A stretch of DNA of 64,000 nt from Gordonia paraffinivorans NBRC 108238 (GCF_000344155.1 NZ_BAOQ01000029.1:25719-89718), one strand, 5' to 3'. Numbered from the stretch's first letter, positions 28,473 through 38,531 are shown. Numbers and translations are program-made. Notes: generated by a model from the sequence alone, not told the origin.

Positions 28473-29890
28473 GCGCGCACCCGGCCGGCCCCCGGCACGC
28501 CGAACTGCTCGCCGCTCCGCATCTCGCGCAGCGGCCCAACGATCCGGCGGTTCTCGCCGAGATCCCGGCGAAGGTCTGGCCGCGCAACGCCGCCCGCGAC
28601 GATTCCGGTGAGCTCCGCATCGCCGGGGTCGGTGTCGGCGAGCTCGCCGAGGAGTTCGGCACGCCCGCGTTCATCATCGACGAGGCCGACTTCCGGTCGC
28701 GCTGCCGCGACATGATGGCCGCATTCGGGCCGTACGGCCGGGTCCACTACGCGTCGAAGGCGTTCCTGTGCAGCGAGGTCGCGCGCTGGGTCGCCGAGGA
28801 GGGGTTGTCGCTGGACGTGTGCAGCGGCGGCGAACTCGCCATCGCGTTGCGGGCCGGCTTCCCGCCCGAGCGGATCGCCATGCACGGCAACAACAAGAGC
28901 GTCGAGGAACTGGCCGCCGCGGTCGACGCGAAGATCGGTCACGTCGTCCTCGACTCGATGGTGGAGATCGAACGGCTCGACGCGATCTCGCGCGAGCGGG
29001 GAGTGGTCACCGATGTGCTCGTCCGGGTGACCGTCGGCGTCGAGGCGCACACCCACGAGTTCATCTCGACCGCGCACGAGGACCAGAAGTTCGGCTTCGC
29101 ACTGGCGGGCGGGGTGGCGATGGACGCCATCCGCCGCGTGTTCGCCACCGACAACCTGCGTCTCGTCGGCCTGCACAGCCACATCGGATCGCAGATCTTC
29201 GACATGGACGGCTTCGAGCTCGCCGCCCATCGCGTGCTGGGCCTGCTCCACGACGTGGTGGCGGAGTTCGGCGTCGAGAAGACCTCTCAGATGTCGATCG
29301 TGGATCTCGGTGGGGGACTTGGCATCTCGTACCTCCCAGAGGAAGATCCGCTGCCTGTGGACAAGGTCGCCGAGACCTTGGCCGCCATCGTGCGCCGCGA
29401 GTCGGAGGCCGTGGGCCTGCCGATGCCGACCATCGCCGTCGAACCCGGCCGCGCGATCGCCGGACCGGGCACCATCACGCTGTATCGCGTCGGCACCATC
29501 AAGGACGTCGCGCTCGGCGGCGGGGCGGTGCGCCGCTACGTCTCCGTCGACGGCGGCATGAGCGACAACATCCGGACCGTGCTGTACCAGGCCGAGTACG
29601 ACGTCCGGCTGGTCTCCCGGGTCTCCACCGCGTCGGCAGTCGTCTGCCGCGTCGTCGGAAAGCATTGCGAGAGCGGCGACATCGTCATCAAGGACTGCTG
29701 GCTGCCGGAGGATCTGGCACCCGGCGACCTCATCGCCGTGGCCGCGACCGGCGCCTACTGCTACTCGATGTCGAGCCGCTACAACATGACCATGCGTCCC
29801 CCGGTGGTGGCGGTCGCCGACGGCCGGGCACGCCTGTTGCTGCGGCGCGAGACCATCGACGACTTCCTCGGCCTGGAGGTGAGCTCGTGA
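28469..29890 (+). CDS. lysA: Diaminopimelate decarboxylase
   Basis: PLP enzyme (473 residues) that makes L-lysine from meso-diaminopimelate. The PLP lysine is in HYASKAFL, with [17 protein letters not shown] and the C-terminal [10 protein letters not shown] motif that carries active-site Tyr residues. The GTG start overlaps the argS stop by 4 bp (GTGA). The N-terminus is about 25 residues longer than in mycobacteria. It is coupled to hom by another GTGA overlap, so lysine and threonine branches are transcribed together. Confidence 0.95.
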   Translation: MSAHPAGPRHAELLAAPHLAQRPNDPAVLAEIPAKVWPRNAARDDSGELRIAGVGVGELAEEFGTPAFIIDEADFRSRCRDMMAAFGPYGRVHYASKAFLCSEVARWVAEEGLSLDVCSGGELAIALRAGFPPERIAMHGNNKSVEELAAAVDAKIGHVVLDSMVEIERLDAISRERGVVTDVLVRVTVGVEAHTHEFISTAHEDQKFGFALAGGVAMDAIRRVFATDNLRLVGLHSHIGSQIFDMDGFELAAHRVLGLLHDVVAEFGVEKTSQMSIVDLGGGLGISYLPEEDPLPVDKVAETLAAIVRRESEAVGLPMPTIAVEPGRAIAGPGTITLYRVGTIKDVALGGGAVRRYVSVDGGMSDNIRTVLYQAEYDVRLVSRVSTASAVVCRVVGKHCESGDIVIKDCWLPEDLAPGDLIAVAATGAYCYSMSSRYNMTMRPPVVAVADGRARLLLRRETIDDFLGLEVSS

Positions 29891-31230
29891 GCGGAACAGA
29901 TCAGAACACAAGCGAGACAAGCGAGGTGAACGCCGTGCGACCCATCGGGGTGGCGGTACTCGGGATGGGCAACGTCGGTGCGGAGGTGGTGCGCATCATC
30001 ACCGAGAGCGCCGACGACCTGCGTTCGCGCGTCGGCGCGCCCCTGGAGCTGCGCGGCGTCGCCGTGCGGGACCTGAGCCGGCCGCGCAAGATCGGCCAGG
30101 AGCTGCTGACCGACGATCCGGCGGCGCTCGTGGCCCGCGAGGACGTCGACATCGTCGTCGAGCTCATGGGCGGCATCGACCCCGCCCGCGCGCTCATCCG
30201 CACCGCACTCGAGAACGGCAAGTCCGTCGTGACCGCCAACAAGGCGCTGCTCGCCGAGTACACCGGCGAACTCGCCACCGCGGCCGCCGAGGCGAAGGTC
30301 GACCTGTACTTCGAGGCCGCCGTCGCCGGTGCGATCCCGGTGATCCGGCCGCTCATGCAGTCGCTCGCCGGTGACACCGTCGAGCGGGTCGCCGGAATCG
30401 TCAACGGCACGACCAACTTCATCCTCTCGGCGATGGACGAGACCGGGGCCGGCTACTCCGAGACCCTCGCCGAGGCGGGACGACTCGGATACGCCGAGGC
30501 CGATCCCACCGCCGACGTCGAGGGCTACGACGCCGCGGCGAAGGCCGCGATCCTCGCCTCGATCGCGTTCCACTCCCGCGTCACCGCCGCCGACGTCTAC
30601 CGCGAGGGCATCACCGCGGTGACCTCCGACGACCTCGTCGCGGCCAAGAAGTTCGACTGCACCATCAAGCTGCTGTCGATCTGCGAGCGGGTTCGCGACG
30701 AGCACGGCGGACAGCGGATCTCCGCGCGTGTGTACCCCGCGCTCATCCCGCTGAGCCACCCGCTGGCCAGCGTGAACGGCGCGTTCAACGCCGTCGTCGT
30801 GGAGGCCGAGAACGCGGGCCGCCTGATGTTCTACGGCCAGGGCGCCGGCGGTGCGCCGACCGCGTCGGCCGTGCTCGGCGACCTGGTGATGGCCGCGCGT
30901 AACCGCGTCCACGGCGGACGCGGACCGCTGGAGTCCACCTACGCCTCGTTGCCGATCGCCCCGATCGACGACGTACCCACCCGCTACTACATCTCGATGC
31001 GCGTCTCCGACCGACCGGGCGTGCTCGCGCAGGTCGCCGGTGAGTTCACGAAGCGGTCGGTGAGCATCGCCGCGGTGCGCCAGGAAGGCGCGGGCGACGA
31101 TGCCCGCCTGATCGTCGTGACGCACCGAGCCCCCGACCGGGCGCAGTCGGATTGCGTTGCGGCGCTGGAAGACATGGACGCCGTCATCAAGGTGTCGAGT
31201 GTGTTGCGATTGGAAGGTACCGATGACTGA
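29887..31230 (+). CDS. hom: Homoserine dehydrogenase
   Basis: NAD(P)-dependent enzyme (447 residues) reducing aspartate semialdehyde to homoserine, the branch point for threonine and methionine. Cofactor motif [12 protein letters not shown] is near residue 23, catalytic region [11 protein letters not shown] and the [16 protein letters not shown] signature follow, and a C-terminal ACT domain ([19 protein letters not shown]) is present, which usually gives feedback control by threonine. The start GTG overlaps the lysA stop; the stop overlaps the thrC start by 8 bp. Named thrA in M. tuberculosis. Confidence 0.96.
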   Translation: MSGTDQNTSETSEVNAVRPIGVAVLGMGNVGAEVVRIITESADDLRSRVGAPLELRGVAVRDLSRPRKIGQELLTDDPAALVAREDVDIVVELMGGIDPARALIRTALENGKSVVTANKALLAEYTGELATAAAEAKVDLYFEAAVAGAIPVIRPLMQSLAGDTVERVAGIVNGTTNFILSAMDETGAGYSETLAEAGRLGYAEADPTADVEGYDAAAKAAILASIAFHSRVTAADVYREGITAVTSDDLVAAKKFDCTIKLLSICERVRDEHGGQRISARVYPALIPLSHPLASVNGAFNAVVVEAENAGRLMFYGQGAGGAPTASAVLGDLVMAARNRVHGGRGPLESTYASLPIAPIDDVPTRYYISMRVSDRPGVLAQVAGEFTKRSVSIAAVRQEGAGDDARLIVVTHRAPDRAQSDCVAALEDMDAVIKVSSVLRLEGTDD

Positions 31231-32308
31231 AGCGACTTCTGCGCCCGTGCACCGCGCGTGGCCCGGCCTGATCGAGGCATACCGTTCGCGGCTGCCCGTC
31301 GCCGACGACTGGAAGGTGGTGACCCTCCTCGAGGGCGGCACCCCGCTGATCAGCGCGCCGCATCTGTCGTCGCTGACCGACTGTGAGGTCTACCTGAAGG
31401 TCGAGGGTCTCAACCCGACCGGCTCGTTCAAGGACCGCGGCATGACCATGGCCGTGAGCAACGCGGTCAACAACGGCAAGACCGCCGTGCTGTGCGCGTC
31501 CACCGGCAACACCTCGGCCTCGGCCGCCGCCTACGCCACCCGCGCGGGCATCACCTGCGCGGTGCTCATCCCGCAGGGCAAGATCGCGATGGGCAAGCTC
31601 GCCCAGGCGGTCATGCACGGCGCCAAGATCATCCAGGTCCAGGGCAACTTCGACGACTGCCTCGAGCTCGCCCGCAAGGCGACCGCGGAGTTCGGTGAGA
31701 TCGAGCTGGTGAACTCGGTCAACCCGGCCCGCATCGAGGGACAGAAGACCGCCGCCTTCGAGATCGTCGACGTCCTCGGACGCGCCCCCGACGTGCACGC
31801 GCTGCCGGTCGGCAACGCCGGCAACATCACCGCGTACTGGAAGGGCTACACCGAGTACCACGCCGACGGCGTCTCCTCGTCGCTGCCGCGCATGCTCGGC
31901 GTGCAGGCAGCCGGTGCCGCGCCACTGGTCAACGGCGCGCCGGTGAAGGACCCCGAGACCATCGCCACCGCCATCCGCATCGGCTCGCCGGCCAGCTGGA
32001 ACCAGGCCGTCGCCGCCAAGGAGCAGTCGAACGGCCAGTTCCGCGCGGCGACCGACGAGAAGCTGCTCGAGGCCTACCGCCTCGTCGCCGGCAAGGAGGG
32101 TGTGTTCGTCGAGCCCGCGTCGGCGGCCAGCGTCGCCGGTCTCCTCGCGGCCCGCGCGGACGGCTGGATCGAGGCCGGGTCGACCGTCGTGTGTACGGTG
32201 ACCGGCAACGGTCTGAAGGATCCCGACACCGCGCTCGCCGGGATCCCCGAGGTCGAGGCCGTCCCGGTCGATCCGGTCGCGGTCGCCAAGGCGCTCGGGG
32301 TCGGCTGA
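31223..32308 (+). CDS. thrC: Threonine synthase
   Basis: PLP enzyme (361 residues) converting O-phosphohomoserine to threonine. The PLP lysine lies in [11 protein letters not shown], the phosphate loop is PVGNAGNI, and the [13 protein letters not shown] segment is typical of the family. A GGAAGG ribosome site sits inside the end of hom, and the two reading frames overlap by 8 bp. It is followed closely by thrB. Confidence 0.96.
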   Translation: MTEATSAPVHRAWPGLIEAYRSRLPVADDWKVVTLLEGGTPLISAPHLSSLTDCEVYLKVEGLNPTGSFKDRGMTMAVSNAVNNGKTAVLCASTGNTSASAAAYATRAGITCAVLIPQGKIAMGKLAQAVMHGAKIIQVQGNFDDCLELARKATAEFGEIELVNSVNPARIEGQKTAAFEIVDVLGRAPDVHALPVGNAGNITAYWKGYTEYHADGVSSSLPRMLGVQAAGAAPLVNGAPVKDPETIATAIRIGSPASWNQAVAAKEQSNGQFRAATDEKLLEAYRLVAGKEGVFVEPASAASVAGLLAARADGWIEAGSTVVCTVTGNGLKDPDTALAGIPEVEAVPVDPVAVAKALGVG

Positions 32309-32318
32309 GGAGGTGCCC

Positions 32319-32405
32319 GGCGAGATGACCTCTGGTGAGATGACCGAACCCGGCGAGATGACGAGAACCGGTGAGATGACGCAGCCCGATGAGATGGCCC
32401 GCCCC
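32319..32405 (+). repeat. In-frame 18-bp tandem repeat at the thrB start
   Basis: Five units (32319-32333, 32334-32351, 32352-32369, 32370-32387, 32388-32405; the first is 15 bp) share the core GGYGAGATGAC. Each carries an in-frame ATG, at 32325, 32340, 32358, 32376 and 32394. Because units are multiples of three, copy-number change would alter the number of starts and the N-terminal length without shifting the frame. Confidence 0.85.
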
Positions 32406-33341
32406 GGGGTGGCGCCTCGACAGCTCCCCGTGGGGGTGTCCACCCGCGTCCGCGTCCCGGCCTCGAGTGCCAACCTGGGACCGGGATTCGACTGCCTGGG
32501 CATCGCGCTGGGTATCTACGACGAGGTCATCGTCGAGACCATCGACTCCGGCGTCGTCCTCGACGTCGAGGGGGAGGGTTCGGCGAACGTGCCGCGGGAC
32601 GATTCCCATCTCGTCGTGCGGGCCCTCCGGCGCGGCCTCGCCCACGCGGGTGTCTCCGCGCCCGGCCTGAAACTGCGCTGCGTCAACACGATCCCGCACT
32701 CACGGGGCCTGGGGTCGTCGGCCGCCGCGGCGGTGTCGGGACTCGCCGCCGCCTCCGGCCTCGTCCGGGCGGCCGGTTTCGGCGCCGGCCTGTCCGATGC
32801 CGAGCTCGTGCAGCTGTCCGGCGAGTTCGAGGGACATCCCGACAACGCGGCCGCGAGCGTGCTCGGGTCCGCGGTGGTCACCTGGACGGAGTCCGCGGAC
32901 GGGGTGGACTCCTACCATGCGCACCGCCTGGCCGTGCACCCCGATGTCTGCGCGACCGTGTTCGTCCCCGACACCGAGTCGTCGACCTCGTTCACCCGCG
33001 GTCTGCTGCCGGACTCCGTCCCCCGCGAGGACGCGATCTTCAACCTCAGCCGGGCAGCGCTCGCCGTCGTGGCGCTGACCTCCGATCCGAGCAACCTGAT
33101 GGCGGCCTCCGCCGATCGCCTGCACCAGCCGTACCGGGCGTCGGCAATGCTCCCGACCAGCACCCTGGTCGCCGAACTGCGCGCCCGCGGCCATGCGGCG
33201 ACCGTCTCCGGCGCCGGCCCCACCGTGCTCGTGCTGGGGACCGCACCGGTGCCCGCCGACATCCGCGTCCTCGCCCAGGGCCACGGCTTCGAGACCCACT
33301 CGGTGGCCATCGCCGGCGGCGTCGACATCACCGCGGGCTGA
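32325..33341 (+). CDS. thrB: Homoserine kinase
   Basis: GHMP-family kinase that phosphorylates homoserine for ThrC. Motifs: [19 protein letters not shown] loop [16 protein letters not shown], and the C-terminal [11 protein letters not shown]. The start is uncertain: an AGGAGG at 32308-32313 is followed by a GTG immediately and then by five ATGs within an 18-bp tandem repeat. I chose the first ATG (11 bases after AGGAGG), giving 338 residues; a start at 32394 would match the roughly 316-residue family length. The N-terminal repeats of Gly-Glu-Met-Thr type are not part of the known fold. Confidence 0.92.
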   Translation: MTSGEMTEPGEMTRTGEMTQPDEMARPGVAPRQLPVGVSTRVRVPASSANLGPGFDCLGIALGIYDEVIVETIDSGVVLDVEGEGSANVPRDDSHLVVRALRRGLAHAGVSAPGLKLRCVNTIPHSRGLGSSAAAAVSGLAAASGLVRAAGFGAGLSDAELVQLSGEFEGHPDNAAASVLGSAVVTWTESADGVDSYHAHRLAVHPDVCATVFVPDTESSTSFTRGLLPDSVPREDAIFNLSRAALAVVALTSDPSNLMAASADRLHQPYRASAMLPTSTLVAELRARGHAATVSGAGPTVLVLGTAPVPADIRVLAQGHGFETHSVAIAGGVDITAG

Positions 33342-33868
33342 CCGTCGGGCGTACCGACCCGGGCGGCTCGCCTGCGCACGTTTGGAGCGGGAGCAGACGG
33401 GGAATACGCGGTACGGCGACATGCGTTGGGAACAGGGTGTTCGGCGGTGTCCGCACCGACGTGCTCGGCGGTGCCCGCACCGCGTCGTCTCCGCAGTGCG
33501 ACGCCCCGGCCTCCGGGGAGCCCACCACGGACCACGACCTCCGATCTGTGTCCTCATTTGGCACTTTCGGCGTGTTGCCCCTATCATGCGAACGGGGTTA
33601 ACATATTCTGGTCTAGCCGCGCGGGCTTGTCCTGCCGTGCTTCTCATCCATCACCGATCGGGGAACCGGTCGCATCCGGCCGGGGTCGTGGTCTCTGTCG
33701 ACGGTGCCGAAGCGCGGGTGGCTCCCGAGCACGCTCGCCGCGGGACCCGAACATCATCTCTGACCGTTCACCCCCATCCGTCCAACGCGGACGGACTCCC
33801 TCGCGTACACAGCAGGGATATGTAGACCTCACACAGCTCTCGTCTGTGGGAGGAACGAAAGGACTTCC
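33342..33868 (+). promoter_or_regulatory. thrB-rho intergenic region: rho promoter and long leader
   Basis: 527 bp without a convincing gene. TTGGCA (33558-33563) and TATCAT (33582-33587) are 18 bp apart and predict a transcript start near 33594, leaving a leader of about 275 nt before rho. The leader has a small hairpin (33777-33795), C-rich unpaired stretches around 33770, and an AAGGA ribosome site before the GTG. Long leaders on rho genes commonly allow Rho to terminate its own mRNA; that role is inferred here. Confidence 0.6.
33437..33484. repeat. 24-bp tandem duplication upstream of the rho promoter
   Basis: Two adjacent 24-base units (33437-33460, 33461-33484) share the core TCGGCGGTGYCCGCACCG and differ at about four positions. 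No function seen. Confidence 0.6.
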
Positions 33869-35818
33869 GTGACCGATACGGACCTGATCACCGCACCTGC
33901 CGAGCAGGAATCCGCGGGCTCGGCCGGCCCCGAGTCGGGGCAGACGGCCACCAAGACCCGCTCGCGCGCACGCACCGGACTCTCGGGCATGGTGCTCAGC
34001 GAACTGCGGACCGTGGCCGGTGAACTCGGCATCAAGGGCACGTCCGGCATGCGTAAGGGCGACCTGATCGCCGCGATCAAGGAGCGCCAGGCCGCCGGTG
34101 GCGCCGGCGCGAAGGCCGACGCCAAGAGCGAGTCGGCCGAGGCCAAGGCCGAGTCCCGCGGCCAGGGCGCCGAGGCCGCGTCGACGGAGGACTCCCAGCC
34201 AACCGCTGCCGAGACCTCCGAGGCCGGCCGTGGTTCGCGTCGGCGCGGCGGTGCCGCGAAGAACGAGGCCGACGAGGCATCCGGTGAGGCCAAGGGTGGC
34301 GCCGACAAGAACGAGGCCGACAACGCCAAGACCGACAAGGGCGAGGCCACCGGCGACAAGACCCCCGAGGGCAAGGGCGCCGAGGACAAGGCCGCCGGGG
34401 ACAAGGGTGCTGAAGACAAGGGCGAGGCCAAGGGCGACGCGGACAACGGCGAGCAGCGCAATCGCCGCAATCGGAACCAGAACCGCGACAACCAGAACCG
34501 TGACGGCGGCAACCGCGAGGGCGGCCAGAACCGTGAGGGTGGCCAGAACCGCGACAACCGCGACGACGACGGCGAGGGCGGCAACGGCCGCCGCCGCGGA
34601 CGCCGGTTCCGCGAGCGCCGTCGTGGACGTGACCGCGACAGCCAGAACGAGCCGCAGGTCTCCGAGGACGACGTCCTGCAGCCCGTCGCCGGCATCCTCG
34701 ACGTCCTCGACAACTACGCATTCGTCCGGACCAGCGGATACCTCGCGGGCCCGAACGACGTCTACGTGTCGATGAACATGGTCCGCAAGTACGGGCTGCG
34801 CCGCGGCGACGCGATCACCGGCGCGGTCAAGGTGCCGCGCGAGGGCGAGCAGCAGAACCAGCGCCAGAAGTTCAACCCGCTGGTGCGGATCGACACCGTC
34901 AACGGCGGCGACGTGGAGGCCGCCAAGCGGCGGCCCGAGTTCAACAAGCTCACCCCGCTCTACCCCAACGAGCGGCTGCGGCTCGAGACCACTCCGGAGC
35001 GGCTGTCGACCCGCGTGATCGACCTGATCATGCCCATCGGCAAGGGGCAGCGCGCGCTCATCGTCTCCCCGCCGAAGGCCGGTAAGACGACGATCCTGCA
35101 GGACATCGCGAACGCGATCGCGGTGAACAACCCGGAATGCCACCTGATGGTCGTCCTCGTCGACGAGCGTCCGGAAGAGGTCACCGACATGCAGCGCTCG
35201 GTGAAGGGCGAGGTCATCGCCTCGACCTTCGACCGCCCGCCGTCAGACCACACCTCGGTCGCCGAGCTGGCCATCGAGCGTGCGAAGCGCCTCGTCGAGA
35301 GCGGCAAGGACGTCGTCGTCCTGCTCGACTCGATCACCCGCCTGGGCCGCGCCTACAACAACGCCTCCCCGGCGTCGGGCCGGATCCTCTCCGGCGGCGT
35401 CGATTCGACCGCGCTCTACCCGCCGAAGCGCTTCCTCGGCGCGGCGCGCAACATCGAGAACGGCGGATCGCTGACCATCATCGCCACGGCGATGGTCGAG
35501 ACCGGTTCCACCGGCGACACGGTCATCTTCGAGGAGTTCAAGGGCACCGGCAACGCCGAGCTGAAGCTCGATCGCAAGATCGCCGAGCGTCGTGTCTTCC
35601 CGGCGGTCGACGTCAATCCGTCGGGCACCCGCAAGGATGAGCTGTTGCTCTCGCCGGACGAGTTCGCCATCGTGCACAAGTTGCGGCGACTCCTGTCCGG
35701 GCTGGACTCCCAGCAGGCCATCGACCTGCTCATCAGCCAGCTCAAGAAGACCAAGACGAACGTCGAGTTCCTGATGTCGGTCCAGAAGACCGCCCCGGGA
35801 GCCGGCGGGGACGACTGA
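33869..35818 (+). CDS. rho: Transcription termination factor Rho
   Basis: Hexameric RNA helicase/ATPase that ends transcription, 649 residues against about 420 in E. coli and about 600 in M. tuberculosis. The N-terminal SAP-like helices (GMVLSELRTVAGELGIKG) are followed by a long disordered insertion (about residues 70-260) rich in Glu/Lys/Ala and then Asn/Arg/Gly/Asp. The RNA-binding cold-shock-like domain includes GILDVLDNYAFVRTSGYL, and the ATPase has Walker A SPPKAGKTT, VDERPEEVTDM, and DSITRLGRAYN. The GTG at 33869 has GAAAGGA five bases upstream. Preceded by its own promoter and long leader. Confidence 0.96.
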   Translation: MTDTDLITAPAEQESAGSAGPESGQTATKTRSRARTGLSGMVLSELRTVAGELGIKGTSGMRKGDLIAAIKERQAAGGAGAKADAKSESAEAKAESRGQGAEAASTEDSQPTAAETSEAGRGSRRRGGAAKNEADEASGEAKGGADKNEADNAKTDKGEATGDKTPEGKGAEDKAAGDKGAEDKGEAKGDADNGEQRNRRNRNQNRDNQNRDGGNREGGQNREGGQNRDNRDDDGEGGNGRRRGRRFRERRRGRDRDSQNEPQVSEDDVLQPVAGILDVLDNYAFVRTSGYLAGPNDVYVSMNMVRKYGLRRGDAITGAVKVPREGEQQNQRQKFNPLVRIDTVNGGDVEAAKRRPEFNKLTPLYPNERLRLETTPERLSTRVIDLIMPIGKGQRALIVSPPKAGKTTILQDIANAIAVNNPECHLMVVLVDERPEEVTDMQRSVKGEVIASTFDRPPSDHTSVAELAIERAKRLVESGKDVVVLLDSITRLGRAYNNASPASGRILSGGVDSTALYPPKRFLGAARNIENGGSLTIIATAMVETGSTGDTVIFEEFKGTGNAELKLDRKIAERRVFPAVDVNPSGTRKDELLLSPDEFAIVHKLRRLLSGLDSQQAIDLLISQLKKTKTNVEFLMSVQKTAPGAGGDD

Positions 35819-35836
35819 GTCCCACGAGTCGTGTGA

Positions 35837-35874
35837 CGACGGCCCCGTTCCGCTTTCGCGGGACGGGGCCGTCG
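35837..35874. terminator. Terminator hairpin after rho
   Basis: A 17-bp stem with one G-U wobble (35837-35853 with 35858-35874) and a TTTC loop lies just after the rho stop, between rho and the convergent heme-protein gene. Confidence 0.75.
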
Positions 35875-35976
35875 GCGTACCGGAGAACAACGCGATGCAC
35901 GACGCAGGGGAGGGGTAGCGGGTCGGTCAGGAGCAGCGAGAGGCATGCAGTACGCGGTGTCCTGCCCACGACCTCG

Positions 35977-36978
35977 TCAGCCCGCCAGATCCCCCGTGAG
36001 CTGCTCCCAGGCGTCGTACACGGTGCGGGCCACGGGTCCGGTGCTCGTGAGGACCAGACAGCAGCGATCGTCGCGGTCGTAGAGTTCCACGGCCGCGGTC
36101 GGGCCCCAGGCGCCCTGCGACGAGGTCACCCAGCACTCGGAGACGTGGTTGACGTTGACCATGACCCGTGACCTGCCGGACGCCAGCACCACCTGGCCGC
36201 GGTGTCCGCGCGCGCCGTCGAGACGGCCCTGGCGCATCTGCATGCAGCCGCGTGCCGAGGTGGCGACGGTGACGGACATACCCAGCAGGGCGGCGTGCTC
36301 GAGCGCCGCGACGACGCGGCGAGTGTCCACTCGTACCGCAGACCGGATCTGCCCGCCCGTCAGCGCACGCCGGCGGTCGAGTCCGCCGTCGGCGAGGATC
36401 GAGTCGAACATGCCGACCTGATCGTCGGGGCCGGTGTGTTCCGGGACGATCCGACCCGGACCGGGGTCGCCGGCGTGGATCGCGAACGCGGCGCGGACCC
36501 GGTCGCCGGTGTCCGAGTCGAATCCGTCCGTTGCGGAAGAGGCTGGGCCAGAAGCGATCCCGTCGAAGCCGGGTCGGCCGGCGACGAGTGAGTCGAAAGC
36601 GCTGCGGTCGGAGTCGTCGGTCAGATAGATCGCGTGCGAGGTGTTGCCGTCCGAATCGAAGAGTCGCAGCGTCGGCGGCACGTTCGCGGCGGGATCGGTG
36701 AGCAACACCGACGAGAGCCGGGACGGATTGAGCCGGACGACGATCTCGTCGCGGCCGATGCGCAGCGGGCCGCCGATCCAGGCCGGGGTGGCATGGGCGC
36801 CAACGGCGTTCATCACGACCGGGCCGGCCACCGTGACGCCCACGACCCCGCCGAGCGTGTGGAGTCGCGACGCCACCGCGCCGATGTCGTGGACCACCCG
36901 GGAACTGCCGAAACCCGGTGTCCGGAGCAGGGTTTCGAGGTCGCTGGTCGACGGCAGGTGCTCGGCAGGATGGTCCAC
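35977..36978 (-). CDS. HmuS/HemS-like heme utilisation protein
   Basis: Cytosolic protein of about 333 residues that resembles the two-domain HemS/HmuS/ChuS family, which binds and in some members breaks down heme. The first half contains LRLFDSDGNTSHAIYLTDDSDRS and the second half the GCMQMRQGRL and VELYDRDD segments, matching the duplicated family pattern. The GTG at 36978 is 14 bp after the reductase stop and has no good ribosome site, suggesting coupling to that gene; a longer frame would run deep into the reductase. No heme transporter genes are adjacent. The assignment rests on motif recognition by eye. Confidence 0.65.
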   Translation of the reverse strand: MDHPAEHLPSTSDLETLLRTPGFGSSRVVHDIGAVASRLHTLGGVVGVTVAGPVVMNAVGAHATPAWIGGPLRIGRDEIVVRLNPSRLSSVLLTDPAANVPPTLRLFDSDGNTSHAIYLTDDSDRSAFDSLVAGRPGFDGIASGPASSATDGFDSDTGDRVRAAFAIHAGDPGPGRIVPEHTGPDDQVGMFDSILADGGLDRRRALTGGQIRSAVRVDTRRVVAALEHAALLGMSVTVATSARGCMQMRQGRLDGARGHRGQVVLASGRSRVMVNVNHVSECWVTSSQGAWGPTAAVELYDRDDRCCLVLTSTGPVARTVYDAWEQLTGDLAG

Positions 36979-36991
36979 GGGCGGCAGCGGA

Positions 36992-38221
36992 TCAGTAGAC
37001 GTCGCGCTGGTAGCGGCCTGCGGAGCGGAGCGCCTCGACGTAGTCGCGGGCGCCGTCCGGGCCGAGGTCGCCGTGTTCGGCGACGATCTCGTGGAGGGCG
37101 GCGTCGACGTCGCCGGCCATGGTGGTGGCATCGCCGCACACGTAGACGTGAGCTCCGGCCTCGAGCCACCCGAACAGGTCGGCGCCGTTCTCGCGCATGC
37201 GGTCCTGGACGTAGATCTTGTGCTCCTGGTCGCGGGAGAACGCCAGGTCGAGGCGGTCGAGCAGGCCGTCGGTGACGAAGCTGTCGAGTTCGTCGGCGTA
37301 GAGGTAGTCGGTGTCGCGGTGCTGGTCGCCGAAGAACAGCCAGTTCTGCCCGGTCGATCCGGACGCGGCGCGGTGGTGGAGGAAGCCGCGGAACGGGGCG
37401 ATTCCGGTGCCCGGGCCGATCATGATGACCGCGACGTCGTCGTCGGGCAGGCGGAACGACTTGTTGGGCGTGATGAAGACGTTGACCGTGTCACCGGGGG
37501 CGCATCGATCGGCGATGTGGGTCGAGCACACCCCGCCGCGCTCGCGGCCGTCGAAGTCGTACCGCACCGTGGCCATGGTGATGTGCACGGAACCGTCGTG
37601 GACGGCGGGGCTCGACGAGATCGAGTACTCGCGGTGGGCGAGCGGACTCAGCTCCTCGAGGAGTTCCTCGGGGGTGAAGGCCGGGCCCGCGTCGAGGTTC
37701 AGCAGGTCCAGGACGTCACGCGCGGAGAGCCAGGCGTCGAGCGCCTGTGGATCGCCGGCCTCGATCAGGCGCGTCAGCTCGGGGTGGCCGGTCCGCTCGG
37801 CGACGGCCCGCGCGAGGAACTTCGACGGCGTCCCGATCTCGTAACGGGTGGTCAGCGCCTCGCGGAGGGTGTAGGTGGCCTTGCGGTCGGCGATGATCTC
37901 CTCGCCGGTGGCGCCGAGTCGCTCGATGACGAGGTCGACGAGCGCGGGGTCGTTGACGGGGGCGATGCCGATGCCGTCTCCCGGCTCGTAGGTGATCCCG
38001 CTGTCGCCGAGGGAGATCTCGACGTGGCGGACCTCCTTGGCCGACCCGGGTCCCGACATGACGGTGTTGGCGACGACCGTCGCGGGATAGGGATTGCGCC
38101 GGTTCCACGGGGAGCGGGCCGGGCGGGTCCGGCGACGTTCCGGTGCGGCGGTGGTGCTGCCAGACGGGTCGATCGGGGAGGTGTCCAGGGACAGTCCGGA
38201 GCCGGTCGAGGCGTCGTACAT
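36992..38221 (-). CDS. NADPH-dependent flavin reductase, CysJ/P450-reductase-like without FMN domain
   Basis: FAD- and NADPH-binding electron-transfer protein of 409 residues in the sulfite reductase flavoprotein/cytochrome P450 reductase group. FAD motifs REYSISSSP and GGVCSTHIAD, NADPH motifs IMIGPGTGIAPFRGFL and VYVCGDATTM, and the end RYQRDVY are clear. The FMN (flavodoxin) domain of CysJ is missing; instead there is a 50-residue Pro/Arg-rich N-terminus. No sulfite reductase gene is nearby. It lies directly upstream of the HmuS-like gene on the same strand, so it may supply electrons for heme breakdown (inference). An AAGGG ribosome site supports the ATG at 38221. Confidence 0.85.
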   Translation of the reverse strand: MYDASTGSGLSLDTSPIDPSGSTTAAPERRRTRPARSPWNRRNPYPATVVANTVMSGPGSAKEVRHVEISLGDSGITYEPGDGIGIAPVNDPALVDLVIERLGATGEEIIADRKATYTLREALTTRYEIGTPSKFLARAVAERTGHPELTRLIEAGDPQALDAWLSARDVLDLLNLDAGPAFTPEELLEELSPLAHREYSISSSPAVHDGSVHITMATVRYDFDGRERGGVCSTHIADRCAPGDTVNVFITPNKSFRLPDDDVAVIMIGPGTGIAPFRGFLHHRAASGSTGQNWLFFGDQHRDTDYLYADELDSFVTDGLLDRLDLAFSRDQEHKIYVQDRMRENGADLFGWLEAGAHVYVCGDATTMAGDVDAALHEIVAEHGDLGPDGARDYVEALRSAGRYQRDVY

Positions 38222-38531
38222 GCAGCAAACCCTTCGTCTTCGTTGGGGAGGCAAGGCCACGGTACTCGGGGTCGAGAAGCTCTCACCAGCCGTTTCGGTG
38301 TGATCTTTCCCGCTGTTCTGCAGGGAGAACGCCGCGAATCGGACTCGAGGCCACCGGCGGGAATGCGCACGGCGGTCATGCTGTTGTGCTCTCTGCGACC
38401 GCTCGACGGGTGGGTCTCGGCGATTTCCGTGCCCGATACCCGACGTGGCATACTGAGCGGTCGAGTCCGGTTCCGGTTCACACCGTCGAGAGGCGACGGT
38501 GACCCGGCGACCACAGAAAGGGACACCAGAC
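38222..38531. other. Intergenic region between the reductase and rpmE
   Basis: 310 bp separating divergent genes. CATACT (38449-38454) is a possible -10 for rpmE, with only a weak -35. I see no palindrome, no riboswitch and no zinc-box-like repeat. Confidence 0.4.

Noticed and set aside
32313..32324. GTG at 32313 as the thrB start
   Set aside because: It overlaps the AGGAGG itself, leaving no spacing for the ribosome; the first ATG at 32325 is better.
33586..33825. An 80-codon open frame in the thrB-rho gap
   Set aside because: Its ATG overlaps the predicted -10 of the rho promoter, there is no ribosome site, and the product matches nothing recognisable.
36979..37131. A longer N-terminus for the HmuS-like protein
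   Set aside because: It would overlap about 140 bp of the reductase and is Thr/Ser/Pro/Ala-rich without homology to the family.
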